Shown here in pieces: positions 39,455 through 48,970 of a DNA stretch of 64,000 bases. The position numbers and the translations under genes were made by a program. Below the pieces are notes generated by a model. The model did not search any database. It saw only the letters and a program-made list of their open reading frames with translations, and had not been told where the DNA came from. The stretch is from contig JAGTXO010000051.1 of NCBI GenBank assembly GCA_019448385.1, positions 124,001-188,000 of the forward strand. Reading direction: 5' to 3'. The first letter of the stretch is position 1; each line of letters starts with the position of its first letter. The DNA comes from Diacronema lutheri (Eukaryota > Haptophyta > Pavlovophyceae > Pavlovales > Pavlovaceae).

Positions 39455-42400
39455 TCGCCTGCGCGCAGTTGGGCGCGCGCGCGCCCGCCGACGCGCGCGC
39501 GGCATCCCGCGAGTTGGAGCGTGGGCGCTGGCAGCACGCGCGGCCCGCTTCGGTCGACTCGCGCCGCGGCGCGTAGCAGCGCGCCGCGCCGCCGTCCGCC
39601 GTGCCCACCGCCAGGTGCCAGCGCGCCGTCGCGGCCTCGTGCAAGGCCGCGCGAAGTTCGACGCACCCCGCCGCGTGCGCGCGCGCGCGCGCGGCCTCGT
39701 CGCCGCCCCACCCGCGCTCGTCGCCGCACCAGCTGGCGCGTGCCTCGGCCGCGTGGCGCGCGCGCAGCCCCCATGCCCATACTGAAATGCCGCCGCGCGC
39801 AGTGGCGGCGGCGCGTGCGCGACGGCGCGCAGCGACACCCTTGTCGCCATCGCCTTCGCCCCTGTCGCCGCCGCCGGCGGCGTCCGCTGGCGGCGCCGGC
39901 GTCGCGTGCGGTGTGTCGCGCGCCGCCAGCGCCGCGGAGGGTCGCGCGAGCAGCGCGCGACGCGCCCACTGCGCCGCTCGCCGCCACGCCGCCACCTTGC
40001 GCCCCGGGTGCGACGCGAGCGAGTCGAACCCGCGAATGTACCCGTCACGCGCCTCGGCGACGACGGCGAGCCTGGCCGGCACGTACGCCGTGATCGCCCA
40101 GCGCGCGGCGACGAGCGCGGCGGCGAACACGAGCGCGCCGCTCTCGCCGCCGGCCGCCCCGGCCGAGCCGAGCGACGACGCCAGCGCGGCCGGCGGCCAC
40201 ACGGAGCCGAGCGACGCGAAGTGCGCCGACAGGGCGGCCGGCAGCGCGCGTCCGGCCTCCGCGGCCGCGGCGCCGGCGGCCAGGCGGCGCAGCGCGGCGA
40301 CGACGAGGGCGCGCGCGCGCAGCGCCGGGATCAGCCGGCTGAGCGTGAGCACCGCCGCGCGCGCCGCCTCGGCGGTCAGGACGGCGAGCACGGCGAGCTG
40401 CGCGCACAGCACGAGCGCGGCGTGCGCGCTCGCGCCCAGGCCGAGCGCCCCCGCGCCAAAGAGCGCGCCGAGCTGAGCGGCGCGCGCGCCGGCGAGCGCC
40501 GCTCCCACCCAGTTCGCGCGCCGCTCGGCGAGCGGCGCGCGCGCGGCGAAGTGCAGCGCGGACACGAGCTCGAGCGCAACGCACACGCCCGCGCTCGCGC
40601 GCGCGAGCTGCGCGGGCGCGCCTATGAGTGCAGCGCAAAGGAGCGCTGAACGCACCATCTCGAGGGGCAGTTGCAGGCGCGCGTCCACAGCATGGCCGGC
40701 GCGCTCGGCGAAGAGCAGACCGATCGAATCGAGCATGCGCGCGCCACTCTCAACCTCCGCCTGCACGCGCGCGTCGCGCGCAGAGTCGTCGCCGTCGTCG
40801 TCGCCATGCGCGGCGGCGGGCCCAGCGCGCGGCCCGGGCGCGTCGAGCGGAGGCGGCGAATGGCGCGGCGCGCCATTCGCGCGCTCCGGCAGGAGCGCGG
40901 CCGGCAGCCATTCGCCCTGGAAGCGCAGCGCGTCCGCATCCTCGACAAACGTCTGTGTAGCCCGCCACCACCGGCGCAGGCGCGCGACCCGCCGCCCACC
41001 GCCCGCCACCTCGCCCGCCGGCTGGGCGCGCACGTCGGCCGCCGCTGCGGGCGCGGCGGCGGCAGCGGCGACTGCTCGGGCGGCGGCCGTTTCGCCGTCC
41101 GCGCGCGCGGGCGGTCCGGCCGCGCGCTCCGTGTGTGTGACGGCTCCCGTCGAACCCGCGCCGCGCGCGTCTCCGCTCGCGTCCCCGCGCGGGCCGGACG
41201 GGTCCGGACGAACAGCGGCCGCGCCAGCCCGCGCGGGCTGCGATGGCGGTGGCGCGATCTGTGCCCGGAACGTGCGCAGCAAAGCGAGCACGGCCTCGCG
41301 GTCGAGAGGCGCCCACTCGACGGGCGCGCGCAGTTCGTCCGGTGTCGTGGCGCGGTCACCCGTCTCGAGCGTCATGGCGACGGGCGCACGCTCGCCGAAA
41401 CCGCCGCCGACCCCGCGCGCGGCAGGCGCGCTCGCATCTGCGCGTGGAGCATCCCCATCGCTCGGGGCTTCGGGCGCCACGCGGCCGCCGTCGCACCGCG
41501 CACTCCGCCGCCCGTGCGCGCCAACCACCCGCCGCTCGGCGTCGCGCGGCGGAGGCTGCAGGCACACGCGCGCGCAGCACGCCATGGCCCTTTTCAAAAG
41601 CAGCGCGAGACGCTGTGCCGCGGGTCGCGGGCCAGCCGCGCGCGGCGCCTCGGTCGCGGCGCGGATAGCGGCTGCGACCGCGGCGGCGAGCGCGAGCGGG
41701 CACGCCGCGAGCGCGAGCGCGGCCATAGCCTCGTACGCGCCGCCGCCCGCGCCGCCCGCGCCGCCCGCGCCGCCCGCGCCGTCCACGCCCGCGCACTCGG
41801 CGCGCGCGACGAAAAGCACGATGGCCGCCGTCGTCACCGCCGGGCTCACCGCGAGCGCGACGGCGAGTGGAAGCGACGGCCAGTCTAACGCCGGAGGCAA
41901 GCGGATTCGCACGCGCGACGCGCGCCCGCCGCCCCCGCGCGCGCCCGCCGCGCCGCTCGCGGCGCGCGCGGCGGCGCGCAGCGCGGCGACGAGGGCGAAG
42001 GAGGCGCCGATCGACGCGGCCGCGCCAAGCAGCGCGCTATTTAAAAAGTACTCAGCCGACGCTCCCGATGCGCCGAGCGCGTCGTACGCCGCCGAGCGCG
42101 CGCCGAGCCGCGCCGCCGGCACGCGCCCCGGCCACGCGCCGTCGCCGCACCCGAGGCCAGCGAGCACGACGCTCCTCACGGGCGCGACAGACTCGCCGTC
42201 GGCGTCGGCATCAGCGCCGATGGCGCCGTCGCCGTCGGCGTCGGCGGTACTGGCGGTCACGGGCGCGCTCGCCCCGTCGGCGCCGCGCGCCCCATCGTAC
42301 GACCGGCGCAGCAGCAGAAGATTTGCCCAGCCGAACGCCGCGCCGAAGGCGCGCAGTGCGCTCGGCGCCGCCTGCACAGGCGCGAAGCCCGCCACGTGCA

Positions 42401-44657
42401 TCGCCTGCAGCTGCCGCAGCACCGCAAGGGCGCTTGAGATGCCCTCGCCAACTCCGCCAGGCGCGCCCGCGCCGCCCGCGAGCCACGAGGCCACCACCGA
42501 CGTGCACACGCTCGCAAGCGCGACCGCGCTCGCCGCGGCGCCGGCGGCGCCGCCGACGGCCGCGGCGGCGCGCCCGCCCGGGTCGCTCGCGCGCACGCGC
42601 AGCGCGACGAGCGCGCCGCCGGCGGCGGCGGCGCCCGCGGCGGCCGCGTCGGCGGCAGCCGCCGCGCGCGCCGCGTCGCCGTCGCCGCCGCCGACGGCGC
42701 GCGTCACGCTCGCCGGCGCGGCCGACGCGGGCGCCGAAAGGACGGCGACGGCCCAGAGCGTTGCGCCGCCGGCGGGCAGGTACCGCCCGTCCATGAGCAC
42801 GTCGAGCTGCGCCTGGTCGCCCGCGTCATCGCCCGCGTCAGCGCCCGCGCGTGGTGCGTCCACGGCGGCCGCCCAGCGCACGGCCGCGCACACATCCTCG
42901 TCGTCGCCGGCGGCGCCGTCGCCGGCGCGCCCACCGCTGCCGATCGCGATGATCTGCGCGCACGGCTCCGCGGCAAGCGCCGCGAACGCACGCAGCAATG
43001 GAACCGCCGGCGCGCGCGCCAGCGCGCCGCCTCCGTCGCCGCCATCGCCAACGAGCACGCGCGCGAGCGCCGCGCCTCCTCCGTCGGCGCTGCCGGCCGC
43101 GCCGTCGGGTAGCGCGTCGCGCAGGACGGAAACGAGGCGCGTCAAGCCGCGCGGCCAGAGCAACGCCCATGCGACCACGCCCACGCCCTGTGCGCGCGGC
43201 GACGGCCAAGCTGCGACAGCGCGGGCGGTCACGTGCGTGCCGCGCGGCGGCGTGGCGAAAGCTTGTATGACGCCGACGCCCGTGGCGCTCGCGGCCGCGC
43301 GAGCGGAGACGGCGGTCGAATCGGAGGACGCGAGCGCGGCCGAGACCAGCGCGCCGAGGTGAACCGCCGACGGGCCGCCCGTGCGCTGCTGCGATGGGTC
43401 CCCGCGCAGCGGCGGTGGCGGCGGCGGCGCGCGCGCCCACGGCCACGCTCGCGGCGGCGGCGGCGCGGGCGAGGGCGCGCGCGGCGGAGGTGGCGACGGT
43501 GGCGGCGCGGGCGGCGGCGGCGGCGATGGCGGTCGCAGCGGCTCGAGCCGAACATGCCGGCACGCGTGATTTCGGCTGTCGACAATGAGCGCGAACGTGC
43601 CCTCGTCCGCACGCCCGCCACCAATAGCGATCCCGGCGGGCGAGAAGAAGGACGCGCCGGCGCCGACACCGTCCGCGTAGCCCGCCGCCCCATGGGCGCT
43701 GCCGGCGAGCGCGCGCACGCGCCCGTCCGCGACGCGCACGCTGCGCACGCGGTTGAGCGTACGGTCGGTGACGATTGCGAACGCGTCTTCCGTTGTCAGA
43801 GCGATGGCTGCCGGCCCGCCGAAGCGCGCGCTCGAGCCCGCGCCGTCCGCGCCGCCGAGCGCGCCCGTGCCTGCAAGCGTGCGCACCTGCGCCGGCCCGC
43901 CGCCCGCGGCGGGCAGTTCCACGCGACGCACGCGCCGGCCGCCGAGTTCGACGACAAGCGCGAATGCGCCGTCGGCGGCGATTGCGACGCCCTGCGGCGT
44001 GTCGAAGGACGCGAGCGAGCCGGCGCCGTCGGCGTGCGCGGCAAGACCGCCGCCCGCGAGCGTCGTCACCGCGCGCGCCGCCACGTCGAGCCGGCGCAGC
44101 GCGTGGCCCCCCTCGTCGCTCACGAGCGCGAACGTGCCGTCCGGTGAGAGCGCGACGCCGTGCGGCGCGACAAACGTGGCTGCCGTGCCGACGCCGTCGA
44201 TAACGAAGCCGGCGGCGCCGGCGGGCGAGCCGGCGAGCGTCGTGACGGCGCGCGTGGCCAGGTCGATCCGCCGGATTGCGCCGTTGCCCGTGTCCGCGAC
44301 GAGCGCGGCGTGGCCGTCGCGCGTGATCGCGACGCCGGTCGGCAGCGCGAACTCGGCCGCCGAGCCGACGCCGTCAACGGAGCCGCTGAAGCCGGAGCCG
44401 GCGACCGTCGTCACGCGCGCGGTCGCGAGGTCGAGCTGCCGCACGAGCGAGGCGCCGCGGTCCGTGATCAGCGCGAACGAGTGGTCGGGCGCGAGCGCGA
44501 CGCCGTGCGGCTGGAAGAAGGAGGCCGACGTGCCGACGCCATCGACGAGCACGCCGGGGCTTCTGCCGCCGGCGAGCGTGGTGACGCGCGCGCCGCCCGC
44601 CGCTTGCGCGCGCGCGCACGCCGCGCACGAGGCCACGACGAGCGCAAAGCCCATCAT
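38367..44657 (-). CDS. Secreted-start NHL-repeat (beta-propeller) multi-pass membrane protein, 2096 aa, single exon
   Basis: Starts MMGFALVVASCAACARAQAA, a signal peptide. Residues about 22-370 are six NHL-type repeats (VTTLAGS...DGVG..A.F..P.GVA...DG.FALV.D), a propeller usually placed outside the cell or in the lumen and often binding sugars or proteins. A Pro-rich linker (about 375-420) follows. The long rest has several hydrophobic helices: about 860-890 (FLNSALLGAAASIGASFALV), 930-990, 1325-1370, 1385-1440 and 1500-1525. The stretch SSALAVLRQLQAMHVAGFAP resembles the region before the transmembrane bundle in large algal TRP-like receptor proteins. The C-terminus has three copies of a 33-residue unit. 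No pore motif or enzyme domain is recognised. Receptor or channel-like function is inferred. The frame is unbroken over 6.3 kb. Confidence 0.7.
38690..38940 (-). repeat. Coding 99-bp tandem repeat in the NHL protein C-terminus
   Basis: Two and a half to three copies of a unit encoding APVSRFDAPVASPKRTGPMG then ARNSRAPAQLPV. The first two full copies differ at only a few bases (cgcgagacg against cgcaagacg), so the expansion is recent. SPKRTGP looks like a proline-directed phosphorylation site repeated with the unit. Confidence 0.9.
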
Positions 44658-44734
44658 CGCGACGCCATTGCCCTGCGAACCTGTCCCAACCGTCCGTCAG
44701 CTGCAGCGTGGGCGCATGGCCGCGTGACGACGCG
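44658..44734. promoter_or_regulatory. Very short divergent promoter (77 bp) between NHL protein and DEAD-box helicase
   Basis: Only 77 bp separate the Met codon of the minus-strand NHL gene (44657) from the first ATG of the plus-strand helicase (44735). Any promoter and both 5' leaders must overlap each other or the coding starts. The sequence is gc-rich with no TATA-like element. Confidence 0.6.
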
Positions 44735-46675
44735 ATGCGCGTGCTCGCGCGGCGCTTCTGGAGCGAGCACGCCCCGGCTCTCGCGCGCATGGGCGTGCGC
44801 GCGCCGTTTCCGATCCAGCTGGCCGCGCGCGAGCCCATCGCGCGCCGCGAGCACGTCCTGCTTCACGCCGAGACCGGCTCGGGCAAGACGCTGGCCTACG
44901 TGCTGCCCGCGCTGCGCGCGCTCGACGGCGCGCCGCCGTGGAGCGTGCTCGTCGTCGCGCCGACGGATCTGCTCGCCGAGCAGATTGCGCGCGTGGCGCG
45001 CGCGCTTGCGCTCGCCGCCGACGACGTGGCCACGCTTCACGCACACACCGTCGCCGAGATGGCGCCGCCGCATGCCACCTCCGCCGTCGACTCAGCGGGC
45101 GGCGCCTCGCCGCGCGCAGCCGCGTTGCGCGCGCGCATGATCGTCGCCACGCCCAACGGGCTGCTCGCGCTACGCGCCAGTCCAGCGTGGAGGCACATGC
45201 TCGCGCCCGCCATGCCCACGCTGCGCCTCCTCGTCCTCGACGAGGTCGACGTCCTCCTCCGCGCGCGCGCGCCGCCATCGCCGACGTCGCGCGCACAGCA
45301 GCCGACGCCTTCGGACGCGCGCGCAGGACCGGCAACGGGCGCGCGCGGCGCGGAGGGCGCCGCCGACGCGGGCGCCGATGCGCCACCGGCGTGGGCGCCG
45401 ACGCCGCTCCACTCGCCCAGTGCGCGCGAGCTGGCGCCCGTCCACCAGCCGTCGCGCGCCGCGCGCAACCGCGCGCTCGACGCGAGCGCGCTCGTGCGCG
45501 CGCTGCGCCAGATCACGCTCGGTGGCAGCTTCCGCGAGACGTCGCGCAGCGCGCGCGCACGCCGCGCCGCGCGCGGGCGCGCCGCGACGGGTGGCGAGCG
45601 CGCGTCACGCTCGGGTGACGTGGGTGACGCGGGTGACGCGGGTGACGCGGACGGCGCGGACGCGCCCGCGCCGCGCGTGCAGCTCGTGTGCTGCTCGGCG
45701 ACGGCGAGCGCGTCGCTCGTCAAGGACGTGCGCTACGCGCTTCTCCCGCCCGGCACGCCCCTGCGCGTCGTCTGCGCGACCGGCGACGAGCAGCACGCAC
45801 CGATGTCGCGCGCCACGGCCAAGGCGACGGCCACGGCGACGGCGTCGGCCACGGACGCGGCCATGGCCGCGGACGCGCCGAGACATCGCGCGCAGCGCGG
45901 CGTCGGCGCGGTCGGGTTGCCCGCGGGCCTGCGCCACCATTTCGCGCTATGTGACTCGTTACACTCGAAGGTGACGCTCGCGCTCATGGCCGTCGACAAG
46001 CTCTGCGCGCACGCCGACGAGCACGGCGCGCCGCCGGCGGAGGCGCGCGACGCGCCGGCCGCGCCCGCGACGCTCGCGGCGCACAACGATGGCGGCGATG
46101 GCCTTCCGGCGACATGCGCACCGCCTTCTGGCCCGCGCGCGCTCATAGCATGCCACGACGAGGAGCAGGCCTTGCTCGTCCTCGAGTTGGTCTCCAAGCT
46201 TGCGCCGCTCAACGCCGCGCAGCGTGCGCGTGGCCGTGGCGCTGCCGCGGCCGGCGACGCGCGGCGCGCGAGTGTGCTCCGCGCCGCGCCGCTCAGCGCG
46301 CTGCGGCGCGCGAGCGTTGATGGCGGCGGCACGATGGGCGACGCGGCGGCGGCGGCGGCGGCGCACGCGGCTGCGCCGCCCATCGCCGTCTGCGCGCTCG
46401 GCGACGGCATGCGCGGCCTCGACCTCCCGTCCCTCGCCGCCGTCGTGCTCGTCGGCGCGCCGCGCGACGTGGACGAATACACGCATGCCGTCGGGCGCGC
46501 GGCGCGCGCGGGCAGGGCGGGGCACGCGATCACGCTGCTCACGGAGGCCGAGTGGCGGGCGTGCAGCGGGCAGCTGAGTGCCGCGCTCGGGATCTCGACG
46601 CGCGCGCTCTCGACGGACGCGCTGCTCGCGCGGCTCGCGCGCGACGGCGGGCCGCCACGAAGCGCGCGGAAGTGA
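44735..46675 (+). CDS. DEAD-box-type RNA helicase with divergent motifs
   Basis: 646 residues in one exon. ATP-dependent RNA remodelling enzyme. Seen in order: Q-motif region (PFPIQLAAREPI), motif I AETGSGKTLAYVLPALRAL (about 47-65), motif Ia APTDLLAEQIA, motif Ib-like ATPNGLLAL (family TPGR), motif II LVLDEVDVLL with DEVD in place of DEAD, motif III CSATAS, and motif VI HAVGRAARAGRAGHA (family HRIGRTGRAG). A long low-complexity insertion (about 190-310) separates motifs II and III, and another breaks the second RecA fold before VALGDGMRGLDLP-type motif V. Divergence at Ib, II and VI suggests a fast-evolving, possibly organelle-targeted helicase. An upstream in-frame gtg region is not needed for a start. 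Confidence 0.85.
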   Translation: MRVLARRFWSEHAPALARMGVRAPFPIQLAAREPIARREHVLLHAETGSGKTLAYVLPALRALDGAPPWSVLVVAPTDLLAEQIARVARALALAADDVATLHAHTVAEMAPPHATSAVDSAGGASPRAAALRARMIVATPNGLLALRASPAWRHMLAPAMPTLRLLVLDEVDVLLRARAPPSPTSRAQQPTPSDARAGPATGARGAEGAADAGADAPPAWAPTPLHSPSARELAPVHQPSRAARNRALDASALVRALRQITLGGSFRETSRSARARRAARGRAATGGERASRSGDVGDAGDAGDADGADAPAPRVQLVCCSATASASLVKDVRYALLPPGTPLRVVCATGDEQHAPMSRATAKATATATASATDAAMAADAPRHRAQRGVGAVGLPAGLRHHFALCDSLHSKVTLALMAVDKLCAHADEHGAPPAEARDAPAAPATLAAHNDGGDGLPATCAPPSGPRALIACHDEEQALLVLELVSKLAPLNAAQRARGRGAAAAGDARRASVLRAAPLSALRRASVDGGGTMGDAAAAAAAHAAAPPIAVCALGDGMRGLDLPSLAAVVLVGAPRDVDEYTHAVGRAARAGRAGHAITLLTEAEWRACSGQLSAALGISTRALSTDALLARLARDGGPPRSARK

Positions 46676-46714
46676 TGGCTAAATTACCCAGTTTATTCTG
46701 GCCCAAGTGAGGAT

Positions 46715-48535
46715 TCATTCTCGCACGCGCCGGCGCAGCACGCGCCTCGGTCGGCCGTCTGCTCGCTCGAGACCATCAGGCGCGCAGCAGTCAGTGTCGC
46801 GCGGACAGTCAGCCCCAGGAGCCTCGCCCGCCGCGTCTGTGCATGAGCGCGCTCGCAGCGCAGCACAGCCCGCCGGCCGAGAGCCCGCGTCCACGCCGTC
46901 GTCGTCGCCAGTGCGCGCCGGCGCGCCGCGCGGCTCGCGCGCGCCAGCCGGCGAACTCCTTGGAGTTGGTTTAGCGCGCGCGGCCGCGGCGTCGTCGGCG
47001 CTCGGCCCGGCGGCGCCGCTCGGCGGGTTGGGCGGGCGGCCCGGTTGGTGCGCGGGCGGTTCGGTTGGCGGGCGGGCGGTCCGGTTGGCGGGCGGGCGGT
47101 CCGGCTGATGGCCGCGTTGGACGCTGAGCGGTGCATGCTCGGGCCCCGCCTCGGCCACGCACTGCAGCTCGGGCGCGCCACGCGCCGCCTCGGCAGCCGC
47201 CGCGCGCGCGCCGAGCAGCAGTGCGCGCGCCTCGAGCAAGCGCGCCGCCATGCCTGCATAATCAGGCACATCGGTGACACCCAGGCTCGCGGCCGCGGCG
47301 ACGCACGCGCGCACGCCCTCGCGCAACGCAGGACTCTCAAGCAACGCCCACCAGTTTGCGCCGCCATCGCTCTCGCGCTCGTCGTCGGCGCCACCCGCAC
47401 CGCCCGCACCGCCCGCGTTGCCCGCGCGCGCCGCCTCGCGTAAAAAGCGCAGCTTCTCCCGGGCGGCGCGTGCGCGCGTGGCGCGCGCGAGCGCCTTCGC
47501 CTTGCTCACGCCCGCCGCCGCGCCCTGCGCGGCCGCGCGCGCGCACGCGCCGTCCCACGGCAGCTCGCCAGCGGCGCACGCGCAGAGCACAAAGCACGCG
47601 CCCAGCACATCGTCGCGCGGCGCAAGCGGCGCGCGGCCGATGTGCGGCGTGGCGAAGCGAAGCGTGCCCGAACGGTCCTGCGCGCGCGCGGCGCCTCGCG
47701 CCCAACCGCTCGCACCGCCCTCCACGTCATCCGCCGTGCCGCCCGCCGCGCCGCTCGCCGCGCCGCCCGCCGCGCCGCGCGCCGCCGGCAGCCGCTCGGC
47801 GATGCCAAAGTCGACGAGGCTGAGCAGAGAGCCGTCGGCCGATCGGCGCGCGCCGGCGGCGGGCGTGAGCACGTTGGCCGGAGTCACGTCGCGGTGCGCG
47901 TATCCGAGCGCGTGGCAGCAGCCGACGAGCCGCAGCAGCTCGGCGCCGACGAGCAGCGCGTCGGCCGGCGCAAGCGCTGCCCGCGCGCCCGCGCACGCGG
48001 CGCGCGCTGCGCGCGCGCGCAGGTGCCACGCTATTGAACGGCCGCAGAGCTCGGAGACGAGCGCCTCGTCGCGCCCGTCCGCGCCCACGCAGCGCAGGTG
48101 CGCGTGCAGCCGCGGCAGCCCGCCGCCAAGCGTGCCGAAGCCGCCCGCCGCGTGCAGCGCCGACCACACGACGCGATCGTTATGCAGCTGCCCGCCGCGC
48201 GGCGCCACCTTCACACAAAGCGCGCCAACGTGGCGCTCGCCCCAGCCAGCGTAGACGCGCGCCTGTCCCGCGTCCGCGTGCGTGAGTGCGTCCGCCTCGC
48301 GCCACCAGAACGCGCCCTCCCATCGCTCGCCCGCGGCGACGGTCCAGCCGCCGCCGGCCGCGGGCCGTGGGCGCGCGTCGTCGTCGGCGGCAGCGTCGCG
48401 CGAGCGCTTGGCCAGATGGGCAATGCGCGCGCGCGCGCGCGCCCATTCCAGCCGCGCCAGCCGCACGCCCAAGCAGAGCACCGCCGTCGTCCAAGTCGCG
48501 GCGAGAGCAAGCACGTAGTTTTCGACGTCCGCCAT
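46715..48535 (-). CDS. Membrane-anchored CK1/VRK-like protein kinase, possibly weakly active
   Basis: 606 residues. An N-terminal helix (VLALAATWTTAVLCLGVRLA) can anchor the protein. The kinase fold runs from about 70 to 400: YAGWGERHVGALCVKVAP gives the ATP-binding Lys, WHLRARAAR and LLRLVGCCHALGYAHRDVTP lead to the catalytic loop HRDVTPANVL, and LSLVDFGIAERL is the metal-binding loop. The region TLRFATPHIGRAPLAPRDDV then LGACFVLCACAAGELPW matches the CK1-type activation segment and helix F. In the catalytic loop the usual Lys (HRDVKPxN) is Thr, so catalysis may be altered. The C-terminal 150 residues are Pro/Arg-rich with a short repeat (QPDRPPANRTARPP). It converges on the helicase gene, stops 39 bp apart. 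Confidence 0.8.
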   Translation of the reverse strand: MADVENYVLALAATWTTAVLCLGVRLARLEWARARARIAHLAKRSRDAAADDDARPRPAAGGGWTVAAGERWEGAFWWREADALTHADAGQARVYAGWGERHVGALCVKVAPRGGQLHNDRVVWSALHAAGGFGTLGGGLPRLHAHLRCVGADGRDEALVSELCGRSIAWHLRARAARAACAGARAALAPADALLVGAELLRLVGCCHALGYAHRDVTPANVLTPAAGARRSADGSLLSLVDFGIAERLPAARGAAGGAASGAAGGTADDVEGGASGWARGAARAQDRSGTLRFATPHIGRAPLAPRDDVLGACFVLCACAAGELPWDGACARAAAQGAAAGVSKAKALARATRARAAREKLRFLREAARAGNAGGAGGAGGADDERESDGGANWWALLESPALREGVRACVAAAASLGVTDVPDYAGMAARLLEARALLLGARAAAAEAARGAPELQCVAEAGPEHAPLSVQRGHQPDRPPANRTARPPTEPPAHQPGRPPNPPSGAAGPSADDAAAARAKPTPRSSPAGAREPRGAPARTGDDDGVDAGSRPAGCAALRARSCTDAAGEAPGADCPRDTDCCAPDGLERADGRPRRVLRRRVRE

Positions 48536-48970
48536 CTCTGTGTGCTTTTAAATCTGGCGCCGAGGTGAGCACTCGCCGGGCATTGGTTAAGTAAAAATAC
48601 TAATACCCCCATATCGGCGTTCTTGTTGGGAGGTGGATACGGTCAGTTTTAAAAGGGAACACACACGCGCCTTCTTGTTGGTTGCGACTTGCGCACCGCC
48701 GCGCCGGTGACGAACGGACCGGACCGCGAACAGACGACCAAGGTAGACCGCGACCGACGGCGAGGGGAGAGCGCGCCGACGCGCCGGCTCAAACCGCTCG
48801 CATTGCGCGCGCGCGAGCCGCACCGCAACGGGCCTGAGGAGTCCTGGCGCGGGAGGAATCTGAATCTCTGCACCGAGACTTGGTTGCGACCACCAAACTG
48901 GCCCGCTTCCGCCCGCAATCAACGCAAAGGTGCGGCAGACGGCGTCGAGCGGCTGCTTGGCGCTCACGGT
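48536..48970. promoter_or_regulatory. Divergent spacer between kinase and PA-like/7TM receptor gene
   Basis: 435 bp. It has tttaaa at 48546 close to the kinase start and ttttaaaa at about 48649, plus two copies of cttcttgttgg-like sequence (gttcttgttggg at 48620 and ccttcttgttgg at 48670). The frame of the receptor is open here, but the first good signal peptide starts at 48971. Confidence 0.5.

Noticed and set aside
40624-43362. 912-residue plus-strand frame opposite the NHL protein
   Set aside because: Ala/Ser/Pro-rich shadow of GC-rich codons; the minus strand has signal peptide, NHL repeats and membrane helices.
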